Shown here: positions 12,670 through 23,508 of the stretch, one piece after another
Position numbering within the stretch: the stretch's first letter is position 1
How the letters are laid out: each line of letters opens with the position of its first letter
Origin: Corinectria fuckeliana
Lineage: Eukaryota > Ascomycota > Sordariomycetes > Hypocreales > Nectriaceae
Assembly (NCBI GenBank): GCA_019137255.1
Contig: WPDH01000171.1
Span: 1-64,000 of the forward strand
Direction of reading: 5' to 3'
DNA: 64,000 nucleotides
Translations under genes and position numbers: made by a program
The notes under the pieces: generated by a model
The model's input: only the letters and a program-made list of their open reading frames with translations
Database searches by the model: none
What the model was told of the DNA's origin: nothing

Positions 12670-13632
12670 ATGTCTTGGACCCCTCAGGACCAAGAGATCG
12701 TCGACATTGGCGGAAGCCAACTGAAGCTCGCTTTCAAGAACCAGTTGCTCCAGGCTTTTGACAAAAAGGGTGATTTCCCCAAGGAAGTTGCATACACTGC
12801 GGGGATGGACAAATGGGTGGACATTGCCCACGGCTCTTATCAGACATCCGACGAAATGACCATCATCAAGGCCACCGCCGCCGCAGTCGTCACTCCTTTG
12901 GCTATTGGCACGACGATCATCGACCTCGGCGCGGCCAACTCTCTGAAGTTCGAAACTTATGTCCGCGAGTTCCTGGCTCAGGGCAAGGATTGCACCTACG
13001 CCGCTCTTGACATCAGCCGCGACTCCCTCGTTGAGCAGATCAACCGAGCCAAGGCCCTGTTTCCGACTGTTCGGTGCGTCGGTCTCTGGGGCAGCTTTGA
13101 GGATGGAGATGCCTTCTTTCACAAGATTCCGATTGGCCGTCTCTTCTTGTCTCTCGGCTCCATCTTTTTCAACGCTCCCGATGAGATGTGCGTCGACCGC
13201 TGCCGTTTGTTTCAGCGCCACCTCTCAACTTGGGACAGCCTCGTTATCGGTCAGGATGGTCCCTCTGTTTCCGAGAGCGTCATATCGCACGCCGCGTACA
13301 ACACTAAGGAGTATGACGCATTTTTCACAGCCTACTTGGCGGGCATCCAGGAGCACGCTGGCATCGAGGCTGATATTAAGCAGGCGTGGTCCTACAAGAG
13401 CACCATGGTTGAAGCGATGCACTACTTCGAGGTTGAGGTGATGCAAGACATGCTTTGCAAGAACCTAGATGACTATACTGTTAAGCTTGGTACAGTTTAT
13501 ACCATGTTTCCTTCCTGGAAGCGCGGCGAGAACAATATTCATCATATCACGAAGAAGGCTGGTATGTCTATCAAGACTCTCGGCAAGGCGGACACCTCTG
13601 GCATGCGCCAGTATCTGATCCGGCTTTGGTAA
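12670..13632 (+). CDS. EgtD/EasF-type SAM-dependent methyltransferase (Methyltransf_33)
   Basis: An intronless gene for 320 residues. It belongs to the histidine-specific SAM methyltransferase superfamily (PF10017), which includes the EgtD domain of ergothioneine synthase and the ergot N-methyltransferase EasF. These enzymes N-methylate the alpha-amine of histidine or tryptophan derivatives. Visible features are the SAM-binding strand-loop (IIDLGAANSLK, residues about 81-91), the next conserved YAALDIS strand (about 110-116) and the C-terminal MRQYLIRLW typical of this fold. The length matches stand-alone EasF-like enzymes rather than the large fungal EgtA fusion. No prenyltransferase or sulfoxide-synthase partner lies in the window, so it is not an ergot or ergothioneine cluster as seen here. 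A histidinol-dehydrogenase-like gene lies 2 kb downstream. The superfamily is confident; the amine substrate is unknown. Confidence 0.85.
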   Translation: MSWTPQDQEIVDIGGSQLKLAFKNQLLQAFDKKGDFPKEVAYTAGMDKWVDIAHGSYQTSDEMTIIKATAAAVVTPLAIGTTIIDLGAANSLKFETYVREFLAQGKDCTYAALDISRDSLVEQINRAKALFPTVRCVGLWGSFEDGDAFFHKIPIGRLFLSLGSIFFNAPDEMCVDRCRLFQRHLSTWDSLVIGQDGPSVSESVISHAAYNTKEYDAFFTAYLAGIQEHAGIEADIKQAWSYKSTMVEAMHYFEVEVMQDMLCKNLDDYTVKLGTVYTMFPSWKRGENNIHHITKKAGMSIKTLGKADTSGMRQYLIRLW

Positions 13633-14729
13633 GTCACCACAACGACTTACCTTGTACACTACTTCCGTCTATTTATTTGGGAGGAACGCCTTTGGTAAGG
13701 CTTTGCGATATCCGGACATTTGACCTGGTCGACCTCTGCCTTTGTACTTTTACTACTAACATGACTCAGGCATACGTAGTAGGGGGAGTTGTTTGACCCA
13801 GGCAGCTTACTAGCACGGGGCCCCTTCCTCTCTATGCATAGCTACACCGAGGTCATTGCTCAGTTAATAAAGACGTACCTCCCTGAACCGTTTTCTCTTG
13901 AAGTACTTGTGATATCTAAAAACAGACTCAATATTTTTAAAATCTCTAACTCTTACTTAAAACATGGCCCGCTAATCTTCCCGTACATATAGAAAATGGA
14001 CTAGTAGCCACTCGCCCGAGGAAGAAGAGCTGAGTGAGATAGATATCTGTGCGGGTCTTAGGTAGCTGAACTTCACAAGAGAGTGACCGGCTGACATTGT
14101 GTTAGATTAGCAAACTAGCTAGCTGTCTGTCAGGTGAGAAACCACCGGTCTCTCCGTATCCATATCCAGCCAATCGACCTTTCAACAACTAGCAGCGTGT
14201 GGAAGATTGAAGGAGGCAACTCTTCTGCAACTTTTTCTAGTAACATAGGGCCGTTCCTACAACAGTAGTATACTCATCTTGAACTCTTGCGTTTGAACCT
14301 TTACAGAACATGGCAACGATTCCTGGCCATTCCGCCAATTGAAACCGACTCGGAAACGTCAATGGTATTTCCCAGAAGCAACGTACGACTAATCCAAGCT
14401 TTCCAGCTTCATGGTGGCTGGCGGTGGGCTCATCTAGAGAGGGTGAACGCACTCCGGCTCAACAGAGCCTATTTCATTCCGGCCGCTGGCTCTTGGTGTT
14501 ATGCCTTCTCAGCTCAACTATGAATCCACGCGGTGGGATATATCTAGCTTAAGGAGTTGGGTGGAAATAGACTCAAGGTTAAGGATCATGCTTGATGCGC
14601 CATGAACATTCTTCCTCAATCTAATCTGAACAACAGCTCAAAACAACACAAACACCTTAACTAGTCTCAACTAGCTCATCAACCTGTTTTCAAGCACCCC
14701 CCCCCAGAAATCTAACCACCACATTCAAC
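13633..14729. other. Intergenic
   Basis: About 1.1 kb with only short, unconvincing frames. A run of C around 14697-14705 precedes the decayed secreted-protein gene. I see no repeat structure. Confidence 0.45.
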
Positions 14730-15142
14730 ATTAAGTTCGCCATCGCCCTTTCTACCCTCGTCGCCCTTGCGGCCGCCCCCCCCCACCGACCTCGCGAGAT
14801 CTTCTGCCGCACCGGAACCTAGAACGTATGTGGCAACAACTGCGGCCGCCTCGTCAAGTCTTACTCCCGCGGCCAGGCCGTTGCTTCTCAGCACGTCGCC
14901 GACTGCAACTCGTTCTTGGCGGCCACTTCCACCCGCCCCACTGTGTAAGTGCCTTGCTTGATCTCTGAGCAGCTATTGTCTCGGACTTTTGCTAACCCGC
15001 GCAGGACTGTCCTGCTTATGCCGTTCCGACCTGCAGCGAGATTGCCGAGTACGTCGCCGGATGTGCCTGTCTTCCTGCCCTCCCCAATACTGTTTGGGTC
15101 GATGCGCCCGTTGTCACCGTCGTCGACTACTCCTACCAGTGA
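14730..15142 (+). pseudogene. Decayed small cysteine-rich secreted protein gene
   Basis: The remains of a gene for a small secreted Cys-rich protein are readable in pieces. A signal-peptide-like start (KFAIALSTLVALAAA) is preceded by ATT where ATG is expected at 14730-14732. A C homopolymer near 14776-14786 throws the frame. A TAG interrupts the next segment near 14820. A GT...AG intron (about 14945-15004) follows, but the phases of its two exons disagree by one base. The second exon reads TCSEIAEYVAGCACLP and ends at 15142 with four or more cysteines. The lost start, frameshift and in-frame stop together argue for true decay rather than a single read error. The intact ancestor was probably a host-interaction or cell-wall protein, which is only inference. 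Confidence 0.6.
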
Positions 15143-15583
15143 TCGGGCTATTGATTAAAGTGATGAAACGGATATTGGGTTCTCGGGGAGATCTTGTTGG
15201 TCGGGTGTTATGGAATAAGGTGCTGGATTTACAGTCAGGCACCTGCAACTAGTCAAACTGTAGAACACAAACACAATAATCATTTTATAAATCTTACTCC
15301 AAGAAGGAGGTGTTCCGTAAAGGCAAGATATCATACATGGTAAAATTGCAACTAGGTGTATCTAGGAGCTCTGTTTACTGAGGAAAGAAGATTCTCTCTT
15401 TTGCGCCACGCCTAGAAAACCCCGAACAAACAGCCAATTTCTTGTTCCGGACGTGGAGCAGTCTTGACATCATACAGCATCTATTCACTTTTGTCTATGA
15501 GCTCAGATACCATAGGGTAACTAACGTGGTGTCCCCAAGTGACAACCGAGTACAGTTCCATCTGTAGAGCTCTACGGAAGCAC
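15143..15583. other. Convergent intergenic region
   Basis: Lies between the decayed secreted-protein gene and the 3' end of the HisD-like gene. No gene seen. Confidence 0.45.
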
Positions 15584-17024
15584 TCAGGTTTTAGAAGCCG
15601 CTTCACTCTCCCTGCCCTTCGTTATCCACTCGAACTCATCATTCAAGTACACACTGGCGCGCAAGTCTCCAGATCTCGCATGGCCTTCGAATTGCTCCAC
15701 CCTAGCAGCGCGTCCGCACAGCCGACCCAGCTTTCCAGTCTCCTCGCTGTTGCGGACCTCTTGGTAAGTGACGGTCCTAAGAAACTTGCCCACCCAAAGA
15801 CCGCCGGTGTATCTGGACGCGCCTCGTGTTGGCAGCACGTGGTTGGTCCCGATGCACTTTGTGTCAAGTTAGTTGACGGTCATGCTGTTTGCGTGGTCAG
15901 ACTCACCTTGTCGCCGTACGACACGCAGGTCATGGGGCCCAAGAACAGGGCACCGTAGTGCTGCATCTTCTCCAGCGCTTGCCTTGGGTTCTTGGTGAGG
16001 ATCTGAACATGCTCTGAGGCGAACTCGTCGGCGATCTGGTAGGCTTCATCCAAGGAGTCTGCCACTATGACTTCTCCCAGGTCTCCCCAAGAAGCACTTG
16101 CAATTGGGGCGGTTACTAGGGTCTTGAGAAGCTCTGCACACAGCTGGATTGTCCTCTTTCCCACCTCTGCAGACGTGGTGATGAGAATGGCAGGGCTGTC
16201 TGGCCCGTGTTCGGCCTGAGATAGCAGGTCGGTGGCAACCATGAAGGGATCCGCCGTCTCATCGGCAACGACAAGAACCTCGGTCGGCCCGGCGAACAGG
16301 TCGATCCCGATCTCTCCGTACAGTTGCCGCTTGGCCTCAGCCACAAAGGCGTTTCCGGGGCCAGCGATAAAGTCCACCTTGCGGATCGTCTCGGTGCCGA
16401 CAGCCATGGCTGCCACGGCTTGGATGCCGCCGAGGATGAAGATCTCGTCTGCTCCGGCGAGATGCATCGCGGCGACGGTTGCGTTGGGGATCTTGCCGGC
16501 TGCGGGCGGGGTGCAGCCGATGACGTTTGGGACTCCGGCGACCTTGGCTGTGAGAATGGTCATGTGCGCCGAGGCAAGCAGGGCGTAACGACCTCCAGGG
16601 ATGTATCTGCATGGTCAAGTCAGTTTCTCGAGAGAGGTGAAAGGTAGAATCGATCTCACGCTCCAACAGACTCGATGGGGTTGTTTCTCTGTCCCAGGAT
16701 CACGCCGGGCGCCATCTCAAGCTCAAAGTCCTTGAGCGACTCCCTCTGGGCGATGGCAAACTTCCTGACATTGGCTTGGACGGTCTTGATGTCGTCGATG
16801 ATCTGGGCTGGAACCTGCGAGATTGCATGCTGGATGTCCGACTCGGACAGCTTGAAGGACTGGGGCGACCATTTGTCAAACTTCTCGCTGTATCGACGGA
16901 CTGCGGCGTCTCCTTCGGCCCGGACCGTGTCGATGACGCCCTTGACGATGGTGGGCACGTCGGCTGACGAGCCGCTGGCGGGCTTGACAGGGGGCGTGGC
17001 CTTTTTCAAGTAGGTGCGAGGCAT
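15584..17024 (-). CDS. Stand-alone histidinol-dehydrogenase-like enzyme (HisD/HpsN superfamily)
   Basis: Three exons (16660-17024, 15907-16606, 15584-15856) encode 445 residues, the full length of a bacterial-type HisD. Zinc-ligand and catalytic positions are all present: SQAEHG (Q252, H255), ASEH (E320, H321), the YGDK Asp (about D354), GTNH (H361) and a C-terminal EGHARSG His (about 414). By family knowledge these enzymes oxidise a primary alcohol to the acid with two NAD+. In fungi, histidine synthesis uses HisD as the last domain of the trifunctional HIS4 protein, so a free-standing copy is a separate gene. The sequence around the active site (YGDK then IGTNHVLPT) is of the type I associate with the HisD-like group that includes sulfopropanediol dehydrogenase HpsN. 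It sits beside an SDR, an MFS transporter and an FAD oxidase. Family certain; substrate inferred only. Confidence 0.88.
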
Positions 17025-17418
17025 TGTGAGGGTCGGCGATGGTGAGTGTGAATAAGTGGAGTGTGGTTGTGGGTTGTGTTTTGTTTCATTTGCCCAATAA
17101 GCCAGGTTATATATGGTGTTGCGTCTTGATTGATGTGCTTTGTGTCAGACAGCCGACTGCCACAAGACTACCAGATCAATCTAGTGCCAGCCGGCACCCG
17201 CTCAGTGACGAATGCCGGTAGAACTACCCGTTCGGGTCTGGATGGAACCGGGACAGGTGGGGGAACGGTCGGGAGCTGGAACCTGGAGGCCGGAGAGTGG
17301 AGGGATAGTAACGTAAAGTAAAGCAAGACAGACTGACTGTACTATTCCATACGAAGTCTACGTGCTATGGATGCCAACTGCTCCTAACAATCCAAACCGG
17401 CATAAACACCCCGTCCAT
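17025..17418. promoter_or_regulatory. Promoter region of the HisD-like gene
   Basis: This 394-base gap lies upstream of the HisD-like start and downstream of the SDR stop, so it must drive the HisD-like gene. No specific operator can be supported. Confidence 0.4.
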
Positions 17419-18207
17419 CTAATCCACGTACAACCCGCCGTTGACAAACATGTGCGTCCCGTTCACCCACCCGGCCCGCTCCTCACACAGAAACGCCACG
17501 GCATACGCAACCTCATCGGGCCTGCCCATCCGCTTGCCGGCTGGCGTCGCATCGATGGTCGGCTGCAGCACCCTCATGGCCTCCTCGCCGGCGGCCAGGA
17601 ACCCTTCCGTCGCCGTCGGCCCGGGCGACACGGCGTTGACCGTGCAGCCGTACTTGGGCGGCAGCTCCTTGGCCCACACGCGCGTGAAGGAGTCGAGCAT
17701 GCCCTTGGTCCCGGCGTAGACGGTCTGCATCGGCGGCGGGCCGCGGGCGCTCACCGAGCAGATGTTGACGATGCGGCCGCTGCCGGGGGTGAGGTGCGGG
17801 AGGACCTTTTGCGTCAGGAGGAACGGGCCCCGGCCGTTGAGGTTCACCAGCGAGTCCCAGTGCTCCAGCGTCTGCTCCTCGAACGGGAGGTTGACGGCGA
17901 GGGCGGCGCTGTTGACGAGGATGTCTACGCGGCCGAAGACCCGGACGGCGGCGTCGACCAGCGTCTGGGGGCCTTCCACGGTGCTCATGTCCGCACAGAC
18001 AGCGGCGCACCTGGTGGGCATCCTGGAGGCTGCGAGCTCGGCCTCGGCAGATAGCGAAGCAAACGGGTAGTTGATGACGGCCATGGCGCCGCGCGAGGCC
18101 AGTTCCTTTACGATGGCCAGGCCGATGCCGCTGTTGCTCCCGGACACGATGGCGACCTTTCCGGCAAGGGTCTGGGACACGGCGGGTAGCAGCACGGCGG
18201 GGTCCAT
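17419..18207 (-). CDS. Short-chain dehydrogenase/reductase
   Basis: A single-exon gene for 262 residues of the classical SDR family. The cofactor motif is SGSNSGIG (residues about 21-28). The usual NNAG is replaced by NSAA. The active-site Ser lies in ICSVS and the catalytic pair in YAGTK. A proline-glycine motif (VSPGPTATEG) and a C-terminal FVNGG loop complete the fold. The start at 18207 is chosen because the Rossmann strand begins shortly after it and the upstream in-frame extension has no family similarity. The arginine-free region after the second strand (INYPFAS) does not clearly fix NADH or NADPH. It lies 394 bases downstream of the HisD-like gene, same strand, so it may act on the product or precursor of that enzyme. 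Substrate unknown. Confidence 0.9.
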   Translation of the reverse strand: MDPAVLLPAVSQTLAGKVAIVSGSNSGIGLAIVKELASRGAMAVINYPFASLSAEAELAASRMPTRCAAVCADMSTVEGPQTLVDAAVRVFGRVDILVNSAALAVNLPFEEQTLEHWDSLVNLNGRGPFLLTQKVLPHLTPGSGRIVNICSVSARGPPPMQTVYAGTKGMLDSFTRVWAKELPPKYGCTVNAVSPGPTATEGFLAAGEEAMRVLQPTIDATPAGKRMGRPDEVAYAVAFLCEERAGWVNGTHMFVNGGLYVD

Positions 18208-19024
18208 GATGGAAGGGGGAGCCGTAGTGGCGGCCGTAGAATAGATGTAATCCGGGAATTCGGTGTTGTTGCCGGTGTTGCTGTTGGTGTGGGTGTGGGA
18301 TGGACAAGTGGGGTGCCGACTTGGGAAGCTGTCTAGATAGATGCTCGTGTAAGTTAGACGACTCTTTATATCACGCTTGAAGTCTAGTAGCGATGCCTCA
18401 CAGTGGTCCAGCCTGTGGTATTGTGTTGACACGGCACTTGGTGACCCTGAAGATGGAGACCTACACGCTCTGGCCTCCCGCCAAGCCCGGTATAATCCTG
18501 GGGCCGGGATGCGGGGGGGCTCATCTATACTAGTTGGTTCCCTTGCTTCCCCGCAACTCGGATCGTGGGCCACATCCCGTAGACTAATCGAGGCCTTGGG
18601 GTACAGTTCTGTACTAGTGTAGGCTTAACGTAGAGTTACTCTGTGTGATGGTTCACATGCGCTGTGACTGAGGTAATCCATATAGCCCAAGCCATCGTGG
18701 GATTCATTTCGACAGTGTATTCACCTGTACATGGATATTGTTCGGTAATTCATTCTCTTAAAGACTATTCTTTTTATATCGTGGTCGAGACTTGAGAACT
18801 ACTAGCCTGATATTTGCATCACGAGGTCACCGCGCTCGAGAGTCACATTTCAACTAACAGGAAATATCAAAGGCATCGTTTCGACACATTGCGCCAGAGT
18901 TATCTGAATCCTCCTTAATTGCGAGTAATACAAGTCAGCTCTTCTGCTCCTTGTCAACACTAAATAAATCCCCTACTAAGCATAACGTGCACAATAGATT
19001 AATGGCCCACGCTGGCAAATAGCC
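18208..19024. other. Intergenic with SDR promoter
   Basis: About 0.8 kb holding the SDR promoter and the 3' flank of the MFS gene. No convincing gene or repeat. Confidence 0.45.
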
Positions 19025-20896
19025 TCATTCGCCAACCTCGCGGTCAACGTGCCAGTGCACAAGCTTCTGAATGAACCCCCATTCCCAAGTAGCGTGCCTG
19101 ATGCGCTTGCCGAAAAGGTAAAAGACAATCCAGAACGAAATGACTGCGCCAGAGATACCTGCCATGGTTCCAAAAGCTACCTCGTAGCCGCTCTTGGCGA
19201 TCCACGGGTTGGTGTAGAAGGAAAGGAGGAATCCGAATGCGGCTGTCATTAAAGGTCAGCCAAAGCTCACTCAGTTGATTGGTCGTCGACGCCACTTACA
19301 TTTGAAGGCAAACTGCGACACTGTGACTTCACCAGCTACTGGGCGATAGGCGTCGATGGTATATACGAGACTGATATTGGTAGCCTGAACAATAGAAAAG
19401 TTGACTATAACACGCAAGGTTAGCTGTGTCGAGCTTCCAAGTGTCGTCAAGGGAAGGAAACTCACGAAGACCCAGCCCAATGGTCGGAACCATCCAGTGC
19501 AGTTCCTTTCCAATGCCCACTCCGTAAAGCACAAGAGCCAGAGGACCAGTCACAAGAGAGATCATCATAGCAGGAAGGCGCATCTCGGGCTCCCTGATGC
19601 CCCCGTTCCGTCTGGTAAAATAGTCGGCAACCATATCGCCCAAGTGTCCGCCGAAGAAGACACCTATCAACGAGCTTATAAGCGAGGCCGTGAAGCAAAG
19701 GCCAGCTTGGTAAGGCTGGAAGCCGTAGATCGTCTGGAAAGCGCTGGAAAAGTTGGACGTGATGGCCACGAGGAAGCCGATGGTGACGGACATGACGAGA
19801 GTCGCCCAGAGCACGGGGGGCAGAGTCAGAAGGACGACCGGTCTGATGAGAAGCTTCAGGAGGCTCTCGTCGGTGTAGGAACCAGAGAAGATTCGCAGTT
19901 TCTGGACGAAGGTGTGTTTCTTGGGCCGCTCGTTGTTTGGCGCAGACTCCACCTCGGAGTAGGCAATCTCTGCACCATCGTCGTCCTTGACAGCGGCAGT
20001 GGGATTTTTCTTAGTCTTTTCCTGCACATCTCTCGCCATGGCCTCGGCGCGTCGATATTGAGTCTCGGGAAGGGTGAAGAAGATCAGAATGGTGCAAGCT
20101 CCGATCAAGGCGGTCGAGATGTAGTAGATGTAGCGCCAGTGGAGGTGGATGGTGATGAGGCCCGCGATGATGATGCCACCACCGACACCTGCTGAAAGCG
20201 AGGCAGTATAGAGACTAAGAATCAGGTGATTACTAGAGGCTACCGGATTTGAATAGGATAAAGAAGCTTACGCCATGATGGTGCCTCTCTCATGCAGGAA
20301 GAAGATATCCGAGATGGTCAGCGGAGCCAAACACTCGGCTGCGCCATTCGCAAAGCCCATGAGAATACGAGCGGTCAAGACACTGCCGTAAGACGTCGGG
20401 GCACCAGCCCATCCCGCAGTGGCGGTATAAAGAGAAAAGGTGAAGATGTACAGCGGGCGTCGACCGAACTTGATCATGATGGGCATCCAGATCAGGTTGC
20501 CCATGCCCTGGAGGAGGGCGGTGGTGGTGAAGAAGTAGGCGACCTTGGAGATGCTCCCACTGAGGCCGAGGTCCGAGTCGCCGAAGAAGTCGAGGGCGAT
20601 GTCGACGATGGCGACGGAGGGCCCGGCGGAGAGGAAGTTGCTGAGGAAGATGGTGACGGAGACTAGGGCGGCAATGTACAAGCGATAGACTTTGGACCTA
20701 GGCACAGCAGTATGTTAGATGGGTGACGGTAAACATCTTGGGCTGGGAGTTGGCGTCCTTACCAGTTGAGAGGATCGTTGGGGTCGCTGGTAGGAGTCGG
20801 GATGAGGATGATTTCGTTGGTCTCATGGTGGCGGAGCTGGACGTTGCCCAGCGTCTCCCGCTTGGAAACCGTTTCCTCGAGGTTAATGGTGGGCAT
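19025..20896 (-). CDS. MFS transporter, DHA1/TPO-like drug:H+ antiporter family
   Basis: A multi-exon minus-strand gene for a 12-helix major facilitator. The start at 20896 opens a charged cytosolic N-terminus ending in DPNDPLNW, a hallmark of fungal DHA1 (TPO/CYH-type) transporters, where the first intron falls. The next exon carries the first helices and a cytosolic loop of the RxGRR type (IKFGRRPLYIF). Motif PETQYRR after the sixth helix starts the long central loop (KDDDGAEIAYSE). Helices 7-12 continue through exons ending at 19025. It is expected at the plasma membrane exporting or exchanging a small molecule. It is divergent from the FAD oxidase across about 1 kb, which suggests joint control. 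Whether it imports the pathway substrate or exports a product cannot be decided from sequence. Confidence 0.85.
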
Positions 20897-21901
20897 GATG
20901 GCGAGACTCTTGAGGATAGGATAGGGGTCGAGATGCGATGCTGTTTACCAGCGATAAAGTCAAATGAAGTGTGTGTCTTTCCTCCTGAGCTGAGTTGACA
21001 GGGTCTAGGAATCAAAAGCCAGGATCAAGGCCAGGAAAGAAGGAGACGAAGAGGAGACGCAGCGAGGATTATGTACACAGTCGCAGAGACAACAAAGGGT
21101 CGAGTTCTTCCAATCAACGCCGCCTGCCAGCATCCTGGGCGGGAAATGTAGATGGGCTTCTGGTCCCTCGGCCGGCCTCCTTGTTTCCGTCCGGGCGTGC
21201 AGTGCAGGCGGAGACGCGGAGCAGCAAACGCGGAGGTGGTCTAGGCAGGCCGGGGTGTTGAGGCTGCAAGCGTGTCAACGGGGAGATATTGGACGCGATG
21301 TGGTCGCCCGACGCACTCGGGAGAAGGGGGGGGGGATGCAAGGATTATAGGGTACAAAGAGCGGCCGGAATATGGAGGGAGCCAGTATAGCTGGAACTAG
21401 TCGGACTAGCCGGACTTGCAACGTATATCTAGGCGGAACAAGTGGAGGAGGGGGCCCGTCTTCCCCATTTCCCCACGGGGTTTGCATCTCGGGAGTGGCC
21501 ACCCCGGACTGCATCTCCATGTTGGTCTTGCCTCCATCTTTTAGTTGCCCAAGTTCTGTCTAGTCACTCGCCATTGTGGCCCTCCATCTAGCCCTCCATC
21601 TCCATGCTGCCTGCCCATTTGCCCATATCTTGTCCCTGGTAATTCGGCATAACAGCTCCCTCTTTCGCTCGTCCCCGCCGCTAAAAGCGCTTCTTAAAGG
21701 GACCAGCATCCAACTCACGTCTCTCGCCCTTTCAATTGAGTGAGTCAGTGTCCCAATACCAGCTTGGTCCGTTGCCGGTTCCTGTCTTCGCCGCTGTCGG
21801 TCCAAGTCCAGCCAGGCTAGTTTCTTTCTCCGCACACGCATACACACGCACATATATACACATCGCTTACACACACAGCCTTCACATACACAGTCGGCAT
21901 C
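20897..21901. promoter_or_regulatory. Shared promoter between MFS transporter and FAD oxidase
   Basis: A 1-kb divergent region serving two probably co-regulated genes. A TGAGTCA heptamer at 21741-21747 matches the fungal general amino-acid control (CpcA/Gcn4) site, but a heptamer is expected by chance several times in the window. A CA/TA-rich microsatellite-like stretch at about 21827-21885 forms the leader of the FAD oxidase. Confidence 0.45.
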
Positions 21902-23508
21902 ATGTCCCTCACAACTGACAAGCGCGCCTTTGCCGCCCTGGGCCTTCCGCCGTCGTTCCCCATCATCTGGCAGGACAGCGTCGTCTACGAGCACGCGCGC
22001 GTCGGCCGCGTCTTCAACTACCGCCGGCCATCGCGCTACCCCCGCGCCGTCGTCGAGGCCACCAGCGAAGACCACATCGTCGACGCCGTTCGCCTCGCCA
22101 ACGCCATCGGCTGCCGCGTCTCGGTGCGGTCCGGCGGCCACAGCTGGGCCGCCTGGAGCGTCCGCGAGGGCGCCGTGCTGGTCGACCTGGGCAGGTTCTT
22201 CCACTTCCACATGCACGCCGACACGGGCGTCTTGGAGGCTTCGCCGAGCATGACGGGGCGCATGGTCAACCGGCTCTTGTCCCCGCATGGCCGCATGTTC
22301 CCCGGCGGACACTGCCCGGACGTTGCCCTGGGAGGCTTCCTCTTGCAGGGCGGCATGGGATGGAACTGCAAGGTCAGTAGCAGTTCACTCCGGTTGGTGT
22401 ATCATCCTCTAACCGCAGCAGAACTGGGGCTTCTCTTGTGAAAAGGTGCTGGCAGTTGATGTGGTGACGGCCGATGGAGAACGGTTGCACTGCGATGAAA
22501 AGGAAAACAGTGACATCTTCTGGGCAGCTCGCGGCGCAGGACCTGGTACGGAGCCTCCCGGCGTTGCAAGTCACTGTGGATCTGCTGTTAACAGCACCTC
22601 AAAGGTTTCCCGGCCATCGTGACACGCTTCTACCTCCAGACCCTCCCCAACTTCTCCCACGTCCGATCCTCCGCCTACATCTATGAGAAGAAGGACTACC
22701 GCAAGGCCATGGAATGGATCCTTCGTGTAAGCACTGCTCTAGTCTAGTCTTTATCTCCTACTGACCCTCGGAATCGCTTTAGATCACTCCCGCGTTTGAC
22801 GAGAGCACTGAAATCGTGGCGGTTGGCAACAACATCCCCAACCGAACTGGAGGGCACGTCACAATCCTATTCGTGACGCTCAAGAACAGCGAGGAGGACG
22901 CACGAGCCGCCTTGCAGCCGGCTGAGGATTCGGCACCTCCCGGCCACGTCGTAACGTGGTTTGCCAAGCAGAGCTCGCTCCTCCAAGAATACGACGACCA
23001 GCACGCCGCTAACCCCAACGGCCACCGGTATGCCGTCGACAACGGCTACATCAAGAACGACGCCGACGTCATCTCGGTCATGGAGAAGGCCTTCACAACC
23101 CTGCCGTCGGAAAAGTCGTTTGCCCTGTGGTACGCCATGGGCCCGGGATCCCGCCGCAGCGCCGCGAGAGGCACGATGCCAGACATGGCGCTGTCGATGC
23201 AGACGGACCACTACTTTGCCACGTACTCGGTCTGGGAGAGCGAGTACGACGACAGGCGGTGTCAAGGCTGGGTCAAGAGCGTCTTTGCGCAGGCGCATGA
23301 GCATCTGGAGGGGTCCTATCTCGGAGACGCGGACTTCCAGGTGCGCGGCTGCAAGTTCTGGGCGGACGAGCAAGGGAGGAGGCTCATGGAGATTCGGAAG
23401 AAGTGGGATCCCAAGGGCGTGGTTGCAGGGTATCTAGACGACGGGGACAAGAGCGGTGCTCGGGGGCTGAGCAACGAGAACGAGTGGCAGGCGAAGACGA
23501 AGATTTGA
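21902..23508 (+). CDS. Berberine-bridge-type FAD-linked oxidoreductase, probably bicovalent flavin
   Basis: Four exons (the first 21902-22372) encode a protein of about 470 residues of the FAD_binding_4 family. The FAD-attachment His is in SGGHSW (H80). A Cys in the GGHCPDVALGG motif (C138) occupies the second attachment point known from bicovalently flavinylated BBE/GOOX enzymes, so 6-S-cysteinyl, 8-alpha-histidyl FAD is likely. The third exon joins to restore GPGFPAIVTRF. Internal introns are short and canonical. No signal peptide is seen at the start (MSLTTDKRAF), unlike many secreted relatives, so an intracellular oxidase is suggested. The C-terminal BBE segment is divergent, lacking the usual YxN ending. 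Such enzymes oxidise sugars, alcohols or secondary-metabolite intermediates with O2. It is divergent from the MFS gene and precedes the regulator gene. Confidence 0.88.

Noticed and set aside
17362..18054. A 230-codon plus-strand frame opposite the SDR gene.
   Set aside because: It is Arg/His/Pro-rich shadow of the SDR coding sequence.
21741..21747. TGAGTCA as a Gcn4/CpcA site controlling the HisD-like cluster.
   Set aside because: A heptamer like this occurs by chance several times in 64 kb; kept only as a note in the promoter entry.
21560..22312. A 250-codon minus-strand frame opposite the FAD oxidase start.
   Set aside because: Low-complexity, no start context, and the plus strand has the FAD-attachment motif.
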